Assembly (NCBI GenBank): GCA_026983775.1 | Contig: JALSTK010000121.1 | Coordinates: forward strand, 1 to 33,167 | From: Calditrichia bacterium | GTDB taxonomy: Bacteria > Calditrichota > Calditrichia > Calditrichales > Calditrichaceae | Direction of reading: 5' to 3' | Length of the DNA: 33,167 nt | Part shown: in pieces, positions 9,416 through 17,210 of the stretch | How the letters are laid out: each line of letters starts with the position of its first letter | Position numbering within the stretch: position 1 is the first letter of the stretch | Position numbers and translations under genes: made by a program | The notes under the pieces: generated by a model | The model's input: only the letters and a program-made list of their open reading frames with translations | What the model was told of the DNA's origin: nothing | Database searches by the model: none

Positions 9416-11239
9416 CTATTTAATAATTACGAATTTACCTACCTGCACGTCATGGGAACGGCTATCCTCTACGGTAAACAGATAGATACCACTGGCAATG
9501 GCCTGTCCCACTGAGGAAGTCAGATTCCAGTCCTGATAACCCTTGTTTGATCCCAATTCGTCATGATTAATGGTATTTACCAGTACACCGGAAAGTGTAT
9601 AAATTTTTATTTTACACCGTGCCGGCAGATGAATGAATTGGATACGTCGATCCTGTTCCATCCAAAATTGGCGTGACCCTTCTGGCTTTTCCCAGGCCGG
9701 ACGATAGTCGCGATACTTTATATCCCCTCGATAAGGATTCGGAACAACCGCCACTTGTCCTATCTTTTGGGGTGGAGCGGTCCCGGGAACCACTGTTCGG
9801 GCATTAAGCCTTTTGGATGTTTCCAGCGAAGGCCAATTAAGGGCTCTATCCGGTTTGTTAAAGGCCGTCACTGAATAATAGTACTCCAAATTATTAACTA
9901 AACCGGAATCCACATACGTATGCTCAATCCCTAAATCATGATTATAGCCGTCACCCACCACATCATATTCTGCCAATAACTTCCATGGGCCGTCAATGGA
10001 ATTCTCACTTTTATAAACCCGGTAGCCGGCAAAGGGTTTATTATCGCCATCAGCTCGGTTGGGATCGTAATACTCTTCCGGATTTACCTTATCCGTAGGA
10101 TACCAGGATAAAGTCACTTTGTGATTATCGGTTGTTACAATTAAAGGCGGCCGCGGAGGGGGTCCGGGAACTTGAAAGTTTTTTTCCTTTAAAAGTTCAA
10201 GACTTTTTGCATTTGAGAGAGTACCTTCAATTCCATTGCCCATTACTTCAGCCGTAAAAAAATGCAGAGTATCTCCAACTGAAAGATTAAAACTGCCAAA
10301 CGACAGCACAAAGTGGCTACCGGTAGCCGTTTGTTGATTATCCATTATTAAACGGGATTTCATCAACTCAGAATATTTATCACTATCTTTAGCCGGAGTC
10401 AGCCCTGGCGGATTCGGGCTACCATTCCAGATAAAGGTCCAATTGATCGCACTGGGAGGAACATCATCCGGAGGGAATATCTTAAAGCCAACCGGGCTAT
10501 AGGAGTCGCCGTCAGGACCGCCAGGCGCATCGACACCCATAGCCATGTTAAGCTTCGGATAATAAACAGAATAATCATCGGCCAGCATAGAAAGAAAATC
10601 CGTCGATCGGAGACCGACATTGGGGTCTACCCATTGCGTAATATAGGTTTCTTTTAAAGTAAACTTGGTCGGAATGATATAATATTCGTATACAATTACC
10701 TGAGCCAATACATCAGGAGCACTCCAGGTATGCGCAATCTGGATAACATCCACAAAAAGAGGATGGTGGTTTTTTACTTTCAGACTCACAGGATTATAAT
10801 CATTGTAACGAAAAACGTAATCTTTATCAGCTAATCCTTTATATCCGTGTAAATACGGAATATCAGCTATTTCACCGCGCTGAACCACCCAGATGGAATC
10901 CCATTCTTCACCTGTGGGTGGCCAAAATTCAAAAGCTCCACCTTGTGAAATATGCGGATTCCAACTCGAGGTAACCGAGACAAGCGTATCATTTTGCGGA
11001 GTAATAGCACCCACCCAAATACCGGCCTCACCGATATGTTCTTCAAAACTACCGGGAGGAAACTCCGCGTTAATTATAACCGGAATGGAATATCCGCCGA
11101 ACCACAGCAATCCCTGGTTGGTAATTAATTGCCTGATTTGCCCGGCATCTGTGATTACGTAATCTGTTGTCAGCGTTTGTCCGTTAAGCGTCACAGCAAT
11201 CAGGAATGATAAAATAGTAAATATAAATTTGGTTCGCAT
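9416..11239 (-). CDS. Secreted Fn3-containing protein with type IX sorting domain, function unknown
   Basis: 607 residues. Signal peptide 1-20 (ending LNGQ). Residues of about 22-370 are a beta-rich region I cannot assign (QGLLWFGGYSIPVII, PPGSFEEHIGEAGIWVGAI); it carries many Trp/Tyr and may be a surface glycan-binding or structural domain. About 375-490 is a fibronectin type III-like domain (VTLSWYPTDK ... GYRVYKSE ... YYYSVTAFN). The C-terminus is a divergent sorting domain in which the usual NPF becomes VVPNPYRGDIKY and ends in GIYLFTVED ... GKFVIIK. Proteins of this shape are common in Calditrichota/Ignavibacteria-type genomes and are often encoded beside TonB receptors. AAAGG lies before the ATG. 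It follows the 477-residue lipoprotein gene by 11 bases. A role in binding the polysaccharide at the surface is only inferred. Confidence 0.8.
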   Translation of the reverse strand: MRTKFIFTILSFLIAVTLNGQTLTTDYVITDAGQIRQLITNQGLLWFGGYSIPVIINAEFPPGSFEEHIGEAGIWVGAITPQNDTLVSVTSSWNPHISQGGAFEFWPPTGEEWDSIWVVQRGEIADIPYLHGYKGLADKDYVFRYNDYNPVSLKVKNHHPLFVDVIQIAHTWSAPDVLAQVIVYEYYIIPTKFTLKETYITQWVDPNVGLRSTDFLSMLADDYSVYYPKLNMAMGVDAPGGPDGDSYSPVGFKIFPPDDVPPSAINWTFIWNGSPNPPGLTPAKDSDKYSELMKSRLIMDNQQTATGSHFVLSFGSFNLSVGDTLHFFTAEVMGNGIEGTLSNAKSLELLKEKNFQVPGPPPRPPLIVTTDNHKVTLSWYPTDKVNPEEYYDPNRADGDNKPFAGYRVYKSENSIDGPWKLLAEYDVVGDGYNHDLGIEHTYVDSGLVNNLEYYYSVTAFNKPDRALNWPSLETSKRLNARTVVPGTAPPQKIGQVAVVPNPYRGDIKYRDYRPAWEKPEGSRQFWMEQDRRIQFIHLPARCKIKIYTLSGVLVNTINHDELGSNKGYQDWNLTSSVGQAIASGIYLFTVEDSRSHDVQVGKFVIIK

Positions 11240-11250
11240 TAAACAAGCCT

Positions 11251-12684
11251 TTAAAATTTTTGTTGTATTCCTTTTAAAAGTTCATCAGCCATAGTGGCGG
11301 CATCATCTGGCATCAGAAAAAACATTGGGAAACCGATAACAATGACATTGAAATCGGTTCCTATATAACGGATACCACATATGTGACCAATAAAGTTTTC
11401 ATCGCTGGCACCGAAATACGAATAAATTCCTTCGGTAAAGCCACCACGCTCTTCAATGGTGTTTATCAAATTCATTTTTCCCTGGTAAGGAAAATACGGA
11501 ATTAAGTCGGGATTAATATTTACCGTACTAAATCCGTTCATTCCTGCAGCACCAAGAAAATCACCGGGAATATAACCTGATTCTTTAGCTCTATTAATAT
11601 GTAGGTAATCATGAACGAACGTACCTTGTTCAAAAACTGTATTATCTAAATTACTACCATAAGCAAAGGAAGAAATAAGTTGCCATCCCGTTGCTATAAA
11701 ACTGCCGCCGACATTCATATAGTCGGCCATTTGCGCTTTATATAACGGTAGTTGATGAGGGCCTGTTGAGGCTGGGCTATCTGCATGCCAAAGCACCTGT
11801 TTGTAGCGCCCTAAGATCTTCTTTGAAGGAAATCCGTCCGCTATCAGGTCCCAGGTTGTATCCGGGTGAAACAATGCATTATAAAAAGAGTCCACATCAG
11901 CATCCGTTGCTTTTACGGTTGCAGGAAAAGAACTTTCGTTCGTTTCATCTATGATTAATAACTGTTTATTAAAAGTTGGCTTTACAAATTCAATTTCTAT
12001 TTCATATCCTTGAGGATCAAACAAATTAGTATTATCCCTTGCTGTAACGCGGATTGTATGTTTACCTTGAAGAGGCTGTGAGAACATATCCGGAGTCAGT
12101 ATTTGAGATGTATCCTGCGTCCACATCCAATCACTTCCATCAATAGAGAAAGCATATTCTTCAACCTCTCCGTCCTGATCATAGGCGGTAAATCGCAGAG
12201 GTACACCTTTCCACCAATCCGTTGGTTTGTCCAAATAAAAAAAATCATCTTTATTATTTGGAAACAAAATAGTAGTGACAGGCAAAATAGTCTGTGGCGT
12301 GTAAATAGTAAGAGTCGCAGGAGTAGGATCAACTGTGCCCTTGTTATCAATAGCACGTACTTTCAATACCTGGCGGTTCATTACATCGCTGGACTCAAAA
12401 ATAATATTGAATATTTCGTCTTCTGTATAGGTCCAGTCGAGATGAAAGGAGTCTCCTTTCGTGAGATGATAGGTTGTATAGCTATACTGGCAACCCGTGA
12501 TATAGCCGTCTTCATCCCCGCCGTCCCAGGTTATTTGTACAACCGGGAAAAGAGTATCATTTTGAACCGGAATATTGGACAGAGTCGTATTCGGAGGTTT
12601 ATTTTCAGCCGGCGGTGACGTGGCTGGTTTGCAAGCCCAACCTGCTAAAAATACGATAACAACTAAGAGTAATTTCTTTTTCAT
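11251..12684 (-). CDS. Lipoprotein with Ig-like domains and ThuA/GATase-like C-terminal half
   Basis: 477 residues. Lipobox at GWAC (Cys18), then a proline-rich linker. Two Ig/Fn3-like repeats cover about 30-240 (ITWDGGDEDGYI ... VRAIDNKG and LRFTAYDQDGEVEEYAFSIDG ... VTARDNTN). The second half from about 245 has an alternating alpha/beta pattern (KQLLIIDETNES, KQVLWHADSPAS, ADYMNVGGSFIATGWQ, DFNVIVIGFPMFF) resembling the flavodoxin/ThuA or class I glutamine-amidotransferase-like fold; no catalytic cysteine of a GATase nucleophile elbow is apparent. Anchored in the outer membrane, it may bind glycans or assist the receptor. No Shine-Dalgarno sequence is seen. The gene is preceded by a perfect 20-base palindrome that may set its expression below that of the LamG gene. 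Lipoprotein status is firm, the fold moderate, the function unknown. Confidence 0.78.
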   Translation of the reverse strand: MKKKLLLVVIVFLAGWACKPATSPPAENKPPNTTLSNIPVQNDTLFPVVQITWDGGDEDGYITGCQYSYTTYHLTKGDSFHLDWTYTEDEIFNIIFESSDVMNRQVLKVRAIDNKGTVDPTPATLTIYTPQTILPVTTILFPNNKDDFFYLDKPTDWWKGVPLRFTAYDQDGEVEEYAFSIDGSDWMWTQDTSQILTPDMFSQPLQGKHTIRVTARDNTNLFDPQGYEIEIEFVKPTFNKQLLIIDETNESSFPATVKATDADVDSFYNALFHPDTTWDLIADGFPSKKILGRYKQVLWHADSPASTGPHQLPLYKAQMADYMNVGGSFIATGWQLISSFAYGSNLDNTVFEQGTFVHDYLHINRAKESGYIPGDFLGAAGMNGFSTVNINPDLIPYFPYQGKMNLINTIEERGGFTEGIYSYFGASDENFIGHICGIRYIGTDFNVIVIGFPMFFLMPDDAATMADELLKGIQQKF

Positions 12685-12711
12685 ATTAATTACTTTTATG
12701 TTAAGTAGAAA

Positions 12712-12731
12712 GAGGCAGGATATCCTGCCTC
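12712..12731 (-). terminator. Perfect 20-base palindrome between operon genes, possible attenuating terminator or RNA-processing hairpin
   Basis: GAGGCAGG-ATAT-CCTGCCTC forms an 8-bp GC-rich stem with a 4-base loop (or a 10+10 perfect palindrome). It lies 17 bases after the LamG-gene stop and 27 bases before the next ATG. On the transcribed strand it is followed by TTTCTACTT, a broken T-run. This could end part of the transcripts or protect the 3' end of the LamG-gene message. Sequence is clear; function is inferred. Confidence 0.55.
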
Positions 12732-12748
12732 ATTATCTGAAAAATATT

Positions 12749-15700
12749 TTACCGAATAAACATCATTTTCTTAACCGCACTAAATTCACCGGCCTTAATC
12801 CGGTAAAAATAGATGCCACTTGGTAATTGCAATCCTTGATCGCTCTTTCCATTCCAAGTAATTTTATGATATCCGGCAGTGAGGTTCTTACTTAATAACG
12901 TTCTTACTTTTTGACCCAAGATATTATAAATCTGCAATTCCACAGTATTTGCAGCTGGAATAGAAAAACGAATTTCAGTGGACGGATTGAATGGATTAGG
13001 AAAATTCTGTTTCAAAGCATATTGGATTGGTACAAGATCCTCATGATCATCGATCGCAGTTCCAACTTCTTTCTTGGAATAATTATAAATCTTAATATCG
13101 TCAAATAAACCATTAAAAACCGGAGCCGGTTCCCACCATGAACGACCTAAGGTAAACAACCCGCCCACCTGATTTATATGCTGACCATTGATATCCATAC
13201 TTGCCTTATCCAATAGATTATAATCAGCGTCATAAAGTTCCACGTAAGCAGAATCGCTGCCAACATCCAGCACATAATGATACCATTTGTCCACTTCGAT
13301 TCTGGTATCATTGACTAACCACAAATCTTTCCATTCCCAGTTTGCTTCGGCAGGATCATTCGCTATAAGATGGATTTCATTGCGTATTTTCCCATCCGGT
13401 TGAAAAGAAATACGATAGCCGAAGCGCCAGGTGTTGGCCGGATCAGGATATTTGGCAATTAAATCGGTACCGTCTGCCGGTAGTTGACCAAGTGCTTTAA
13501 AACTAACTTCCACAGTAATCTGATCATTCACTAGAAAAGGAGCCGGCGGAAGTACCTGAATATAGCTGGTATCATTATACTGCAAAGAATAGCTACCGCT
13601 AGCGGCATCCGCATTGTATTGGGGGGATCCAATGACAGTCACTTCACTCCCATAACCGGATTTGTCGAGAGGAACGCCTGAACCTTCTTCAAAATCCAAC
13701 GAAAAGGTAAGCGTGTTTTGATCTGCATAAGCTAACGTATTTGCACCACTACCCGGAATCATAACCGTCTTACCGGCATCATTTTTGGCTTCGATGTAAT
13801 AATACAGTACCGTACCCTTAGTCTGCCCGGGTATATCTGTAGAGAAGGTCATGGTGCCATCATAGTTCATTGCATGTTCATTATAGTTGGTACCGTCTGT
13901 GCTGTAGAAGAGTGTCGCCTTACTGGCATGTTCAATGTCGGCCGAAATAGTAACCGTCTGATCAGGCAGCACCTGTTTCGTTGCCGGCTCCGTAAACTTT
14001 CGTACTGCAGGTGGCAGATTTGCCGCATAATTATATAGCTTCAGGTTATCGATTTTACCTATATAATGCCAGGGTAACATAAAATCGTACCGATCCCCTC
14101 CCAAAGTCCATTCTCCGGCACGGGGCTTTAATCCGCCGGGAAAGGAGGTTGCCGTTTCCTGGATCAGATTGTCGTCCGCATCATACAGTTCCAAAATCGC
14201 CTGGCCGTTTTCAGTTGAATATTTTACGATTAAATGATACCATTTATGCGCTTCCATCGTAGAATCGATATAGGCTTGCGCCCAATCTTTTTCATTTGTG
14301 AAAAATTCAAGCGTTAGACGTCCATCCCAAAAATTCCACCATAAACGATAACCGAATCGCCAATCATTACGATCGTAAGGCCATTCCTGCCACTTAGCCA
14401 TGATGACTTCATTGGGAAAAATGGAATCCGGATTCAACCAAAAATCAATGGTCATATCTTCTGAAGAAAGATAGGCGGCCGGTTTTTCCACTTTTAAAAT
14501 ATAGCTGGAATCGCATTGCAAAGAGTAATTTCCAAATTTTGCTACATCAGAATATTTAACCGTACCATATGAATCCACGACGGTATGATGTAAAGCAGAA
14601 GAATCATACAGACTTTGTTCAAAATCCATGGCGAGGACCATACTATGTTCCATGCCATATGTAATGCCGTAGTATGCGCCTGAATCACTCATGGTTGATT
14701 TTTGGGAATTGGCTATAAATCCATACGAATTCTGAGCAGTAATATAATACTTTACCTCAACACCTTCCGCCTGGCCGGGAATTGTCGCCGAATAAACAGA
14801 ACCTTGCTGGTGTGTCATCGCCACTTCGGTAAATTCATCTCCGGTTGAATAAAATAAATTGACATCGGTCAGGGTACCTGATGGTGATACAACCTCCGCC
14901 TGAACTTCCAAATCTTCATTCGGTGTTAGATGTACAATTACACCATTTAAAACTTTCTTAATAACAGGAGGCATAGGAAATTGCCGCACTACATTACTAA
15001 TACGAAATTCATCCAGGAGGCCGTTTAAAGAACCGTCATGCCATTCATAAGAAAAACCGATAGTGAGAGGATCGTCATTGAGCCTGGGACGTTCCGTCGG
15101 ACTATCTTCCTGAACAATATAATTGAAAGCCACTAAATTACCGGACACATCATGCACAGCAACCATAAACAGATTGTCGGCATCATCCCGTATTGAAGCC
15201 AAATGGTACCAGGTATTTAACTGAAAGGATTGGACATCTGTCCAAACATCGCCCCATCCGTTCTCTACTTTTTCATAGCCGGTTTGAAAAAAACGGCGAC
15301 CGGGGTCTCCCATGGCACCCACCCAATAATTATGTCCTTTTACTGCTAGCTTGGGATATGTGTGCCAATCTTCGTTAGACACTCCCACAGAGAACACATT
15401 AATCCAACCTTCAATCGTCCATGTTTTGTCAATATCTAATCCGGATGTGTCTGGAATTTCAATAAAAGAGGAATCAGAACGGGCATCATTATCCAGATAA
15501 AGATACTTCCCAAACTCACCGCTGCTTCCCAAATCGGTATTGTTCAAGTACATTAAATTACCAAATCCGGTTCCGTCACGGGTAGAATCAGATACATTGG
15601 TGAGATCATCATTGAGATGAAGCAGCACCACGGTATGATCGTCCAGCGTATAAGGCTGGGTCAGATCATCCACATTTTGCGCCATGCCACTATTGAAAAA

Positions 15701-15754
15701 TAGTATCATGAGTGCAAAGATAAAACTGAAGTGTAACATTTTAAGCGATCGCAT
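12749..15754 (-). CDS. Large secreted protein with three LamG/concanavalin-like domains and type IX sorting domain
   Basis: The start is taken at the ATG at 15754 (MRSLKML), since AGGAGG lies 4-5 bases before it; an ATG 13 codons upstream has no such site. The 1001-residue product has a signal peptide (to SGMAQ) and then three similar units. Each has a LamG-like jelly roll (VVLLHLNDD, MVLAMDFEQSLYDSS, LTFSLDFEEGSG; each with DKWYHY- or HKWYHL-type strands), and the first two are followed by an Ig-like spacer with FYSTG/FYSTDG and KYYITAQN/YYYIEAKN. It ends with a canonical sorting domain (LKQNFPNPFNPSTEIRF ... GIYFYRI). LamG-type folds often bind or cleave glycans; no catalytic motif was recognised, so a multivalent glycan-binding surface protein is likely. 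It is the first gene after lacI and has its own operator. Confidence 0.88.
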   Translation of the reverse strand: MRSLKMLHFSFIFALMILFFNSGMAQNVDDLTQPYTLDDHTVVLLHLNDDLTNVSDSTRDGTGFGNLMYLNNTDLGSSGEFGKYLYLDNDARSDSSFIEIPDTSGLDIDKTWTIEGWINVFSVGVSNEDWHTYPKLAVKGHNYWVGAMGDPGRRFFQTGYEKVENGWGDVWTDVQSFQLNTWYHLASIRDDADNLFMVAVHDVSGNLVAFNYIVQEDSPTERPRLNDDPLTIGFSYEWHDGSLNGLLDEFRISNVVRQFPMPPVIKKVLNGVIVHLTPNEDLEVQAEVVSPSGTLTDVNLFYSTGDEFTEVAMTHQQGSVYSATIPGQAEGVEVKYYITAQNSYGFIANSQKSTMSDSGAYYGITYGMEHSMVLAMDFEQSLYDSSALHHTVVDSYGTVKYSDVAKFGNYSLQCDSSYILKVEKPAAYLSSEDMTIDFWLNPDSIFPNEVIMAKWQEWPYDRNDWRFGYRLWWNFWDGRLTLEFFTNEKDWAQAYIDSTMEAHKWYHLIVKYSTENGQAILELYDADDNLIQETATSFPGGLKPRAGEWTLGGDRYDFMLPWHYIGKIDNLKLYNYAANLPPAVRKFTEPATKQVLPDQTVTISADIEHASKATLFYSTDGTNYNEHAMNYDGTMTFSTDIPGQTKGTVLYYYIEAKNDAGKTVMIPGSGANTLAYADQNTLTFSLDFEEGSGVPLDKSGYGSEVTVIGSPQYNADAASGSYSLQYNDTSYIQVLPPAPFLVNDQITVEVSFKALGQLPADGTDLIAKYPDPANTWRFGYRISFQPDGKIRNEIHLIANDPAEANWEWKDLWLVNDTRIEVDKWYHYVLDVGSDSAYVELYDADYNLLDKASMDINGQHINQVGGLFTLGRSWWEPAPVFNGLFDDIKIYNYSKKEVGTAIDDHEDLVPIQYALKQNFPNPFNPSTEIRFSIPAANTVELQIYNILGQKVRTLLSKNLTAGYHKITWNGKSDQGLQLPSGIYFYRIKAGEFSAVKKMMFIR

Positions 15755-15815
15755 CGCTCCTCCTTTGGTTAAGTGAAACATAAATGCGTTCATTTTTTTT
15801 AGAGATCAACAATAA

Positions 15816-15825
15816 CACACGTGTG
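15816..15825. promoter_or_regulatory. LacI-type operator upstream of the LamG gene
   Basis: CACACGTGTG is a perfect 10-base palindrome with the central CG step usual for LacI-family operators. On the minus strand it sits in CGCACACGTGTGT, identical over 13 bases to the copy at the lacI promoter. It lies 61 bases before the LamG-gene start. A TATAAG that could be a -10 element (15829-15834) ends 3 bases before the palindrome, similar to the geometry at lacI, though no good -35 is seen. Repeated sequence is certain; binding by the adjacent LacI-type protein is inferred. Confidence 0.75.
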
Positions 15826-15842
15826 CGTCTTATAAAAACAGA

Positions 15843-16877
15843 TCACGACGACGCTCGAACGATTAATCGTGTAGGAAGTACGATCTCTTCTTTCTGTCCG
15901 TCTTCATTTAATATTTGCTTAATTAACAGATCCGCCGCCGCTTTCCCCATTTCAAACGATGGTTGCTCTACAGTGGTAAGCGCCGGATTCACAAATGCGG
16001 AGATGGGATTGTTCGAAAATCCGACAACACTCAGATCCTCCGGAATCTTCAATCCTTTCTTTTTCAGCACCTCATACACACCCAGAGCGACAGGATCATT
16101 TACGGCAAAAACGGCATCCGGCATATTGGCGCTATCGGCAAGCAATTCTTCCATACCGGCAACGCCATCCTCTTCCTGCAGCCCTTTCCAAACTACTTTT
16201 TGCTGCTCAATGGGAAACCCGTTATCCTTTAAGGCGGCTTTGTATCCTTCGTATCGTTTACGCGAAATTTCCAATTGTTTGGTTCCTCCTATATGGTAAA
16301 TGCGCTTGCGCCCCTTTTGGATTAAATGATTCACCGCTTGATAGGCCCCTCGAAAGTCATTAACAATCACAGATGCCGTGTTGAATTCCCGGCATACTCG
16401 GTCGAAAAATACCAGGGGAATACCTCTTTCCTGATATAATTTAAAATGATCACACTTATGGGTTGTTTGTGACATGGAGACCAACAGGCCGGCCACCTTA
16501 TTGGATAAGAGAGCCCTGGCGTTCATAACTTCACGCTCGTATTGTTCATTGGATTGGCATACCATAATCACATAGCCTTTGCTATAGGCCACGTCTTCTA
16601 TTCCGCTGATAACCGCCGAGAAGAAATGGTGTTTTATCTCGGGAACAATTACACCGATGATATTGGTGGTGTTCTGTTTTAGATTGCGGGCAAAAATATC
16701 GGGTTCATAATTCATGGCTTCGGCGGTTTCCAGGATCAGCTTTCGGGTCGCTTCCTTTACATCGGGATGATTATGCAAGGCCCTGGATACCGTACTATGA
16801 TGAATATTCAGCTTCTTGGCTATATCTTTTATTGTAGGACGATGGTTTATGATGATTTTCCCCACACGTTTGCGCAC
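15843..16877 (-). CDS. LacI-family transcriptional regulator of the polysaccharide locus
   Basis: 344 residues from a GTG at 16877; a second in-frame GTG at 16865 is an equally possible start, and neither has a Shine-Dalgarno sequence, so the message may be leaderless. The N-terminal LacI helix-turn-helix is complete (TIKDIAKKLNIHHSTVSRAL, residues 15-34), followed by the hinge (NYEPDIFARNLKQNTTNIIG) and a periplasmic-binding-protein-like sensor domain (GVIVPEIKHHFFSAVISGIE, DAVFAVNDPVALGVYEVLKK, NPALTTVEQP). Such proteins are dimeric repressors (rarely activators) released by a sugar or sugar phosphate. The gene lies 88 bases upstream of the LamG gene on the same strand, and the two shared operators predict autoregulation plus control of the whole operon. 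The ligand is not predictable, probably a mono- or disaccharide released by the GH43/GH2 enzymes. Confidence 0.95.
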   Translation of the reverse strand: MRKRVGKIIINHRPTIKDIAKKLNIHHSTVSRALHNHPDVKEATRKLILETAEAMNYEPDIFARNLKQNTTNIIGVIVPEIKHHFFSAVISGIEDVAYSKGYVIMVCQSNEQYEREVMNARALLSNKVAGLLVSMSQTTHKCDHFKLYQERGIPLVFFDRVCREFNTASVIVNDFRGAYQAVNHLIQKGRKRIYHIGGTKQLEISRKRYEGYKAALKDNGFPIEQQKVVWKGLQEEDGVAGMEELLADSANMPDAVFAVNDPVALGVYEVLKKKGLKIPEDLSVVGFSNNPISAFVNPALTTVEQPSFEMGKAAADLLIKQILNEDGQKEEIVLPTRLIVRASS

Positions 16878-16884
16878 ACGTGTG
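16875..16884. promoter_or_regulatory. LacI-type operator overlapping lacI transcription start
   Basis: Second copy of the palindrome CACACGTGTG, one base downstream of the lacI -10 box and overlapping the GTG start at 16877. A protein bound here would cover the predicted +1 site, the classic place for autorepression. A further partial copy (CACACGT, 16863-16869) lies 12 bases away inside the first codons. The sequence match with 15816-15825 is exact; regulation is inferred. Confidence 0.8.
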
Positions 16885-16885
16885 T

Positions 16886-16914
16886 ATTATAATCATTATT
16901 TTTCGATTTGTCAA
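16886..16914 (-). promoter_or_regulatory. Consensus sigma-70 promoter of lacI
   Basis: Read on the minus strand, TTGACA (16914-16909) is followed by a 17-base spacer and TATAAT (16891-16886), a perfect match to the housekeeping sigma-70 consensus. The predicted start of transcription falls inside the operator palindrome, 6-8 bases downstream, at or next to the GTG start codon. Confidence 0.85.
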
Positions 16915-17210
16915 GAAAAAAATTTTTTTTACCCTTTGACCCTCTTGCTAAAAATGTTTTTCCACTATTGATCTGATTCTTTAGGTGACAAGAAGGATAC
17001 CAGGAAGCGATTATTGATTAAATAAAAAATCCGGATCGTACCGATATAGCCATAAATATCGACGGAAGATTCCAACCGCTCGTACCGGAACCCGAGGCCC
17101 TAAACCATCAGCCGTGTCTTACTCTTTCCTGTATTTTTATTCCGCTTATCCCTACTCCCTGCATAATTCATCTTACCCAGGCGCCCTTCCGAATTCCCGG
17201 ATCTGTTGAC
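16915..17210. other. Intergenic region between the alpha-galactosidase gene and the lacI promoter
   Basis: About 300 bases without a gene. It lies downstream of the alpha-galactosidase stop and upstream of the lacI promoter. I see no RNA gene, no strong terminator hairpin with a T-run and no repeat of note; the part next to the promoter (16915-16960) is a run of A/T. Confidence 0.6.

Noticed and set aside
12103-12618. Plus-strand ORF of 171 codons
   Set aside because: Antisense to the 477-residue lipoprotein gene, which has a clear lipobox and domain pattern.
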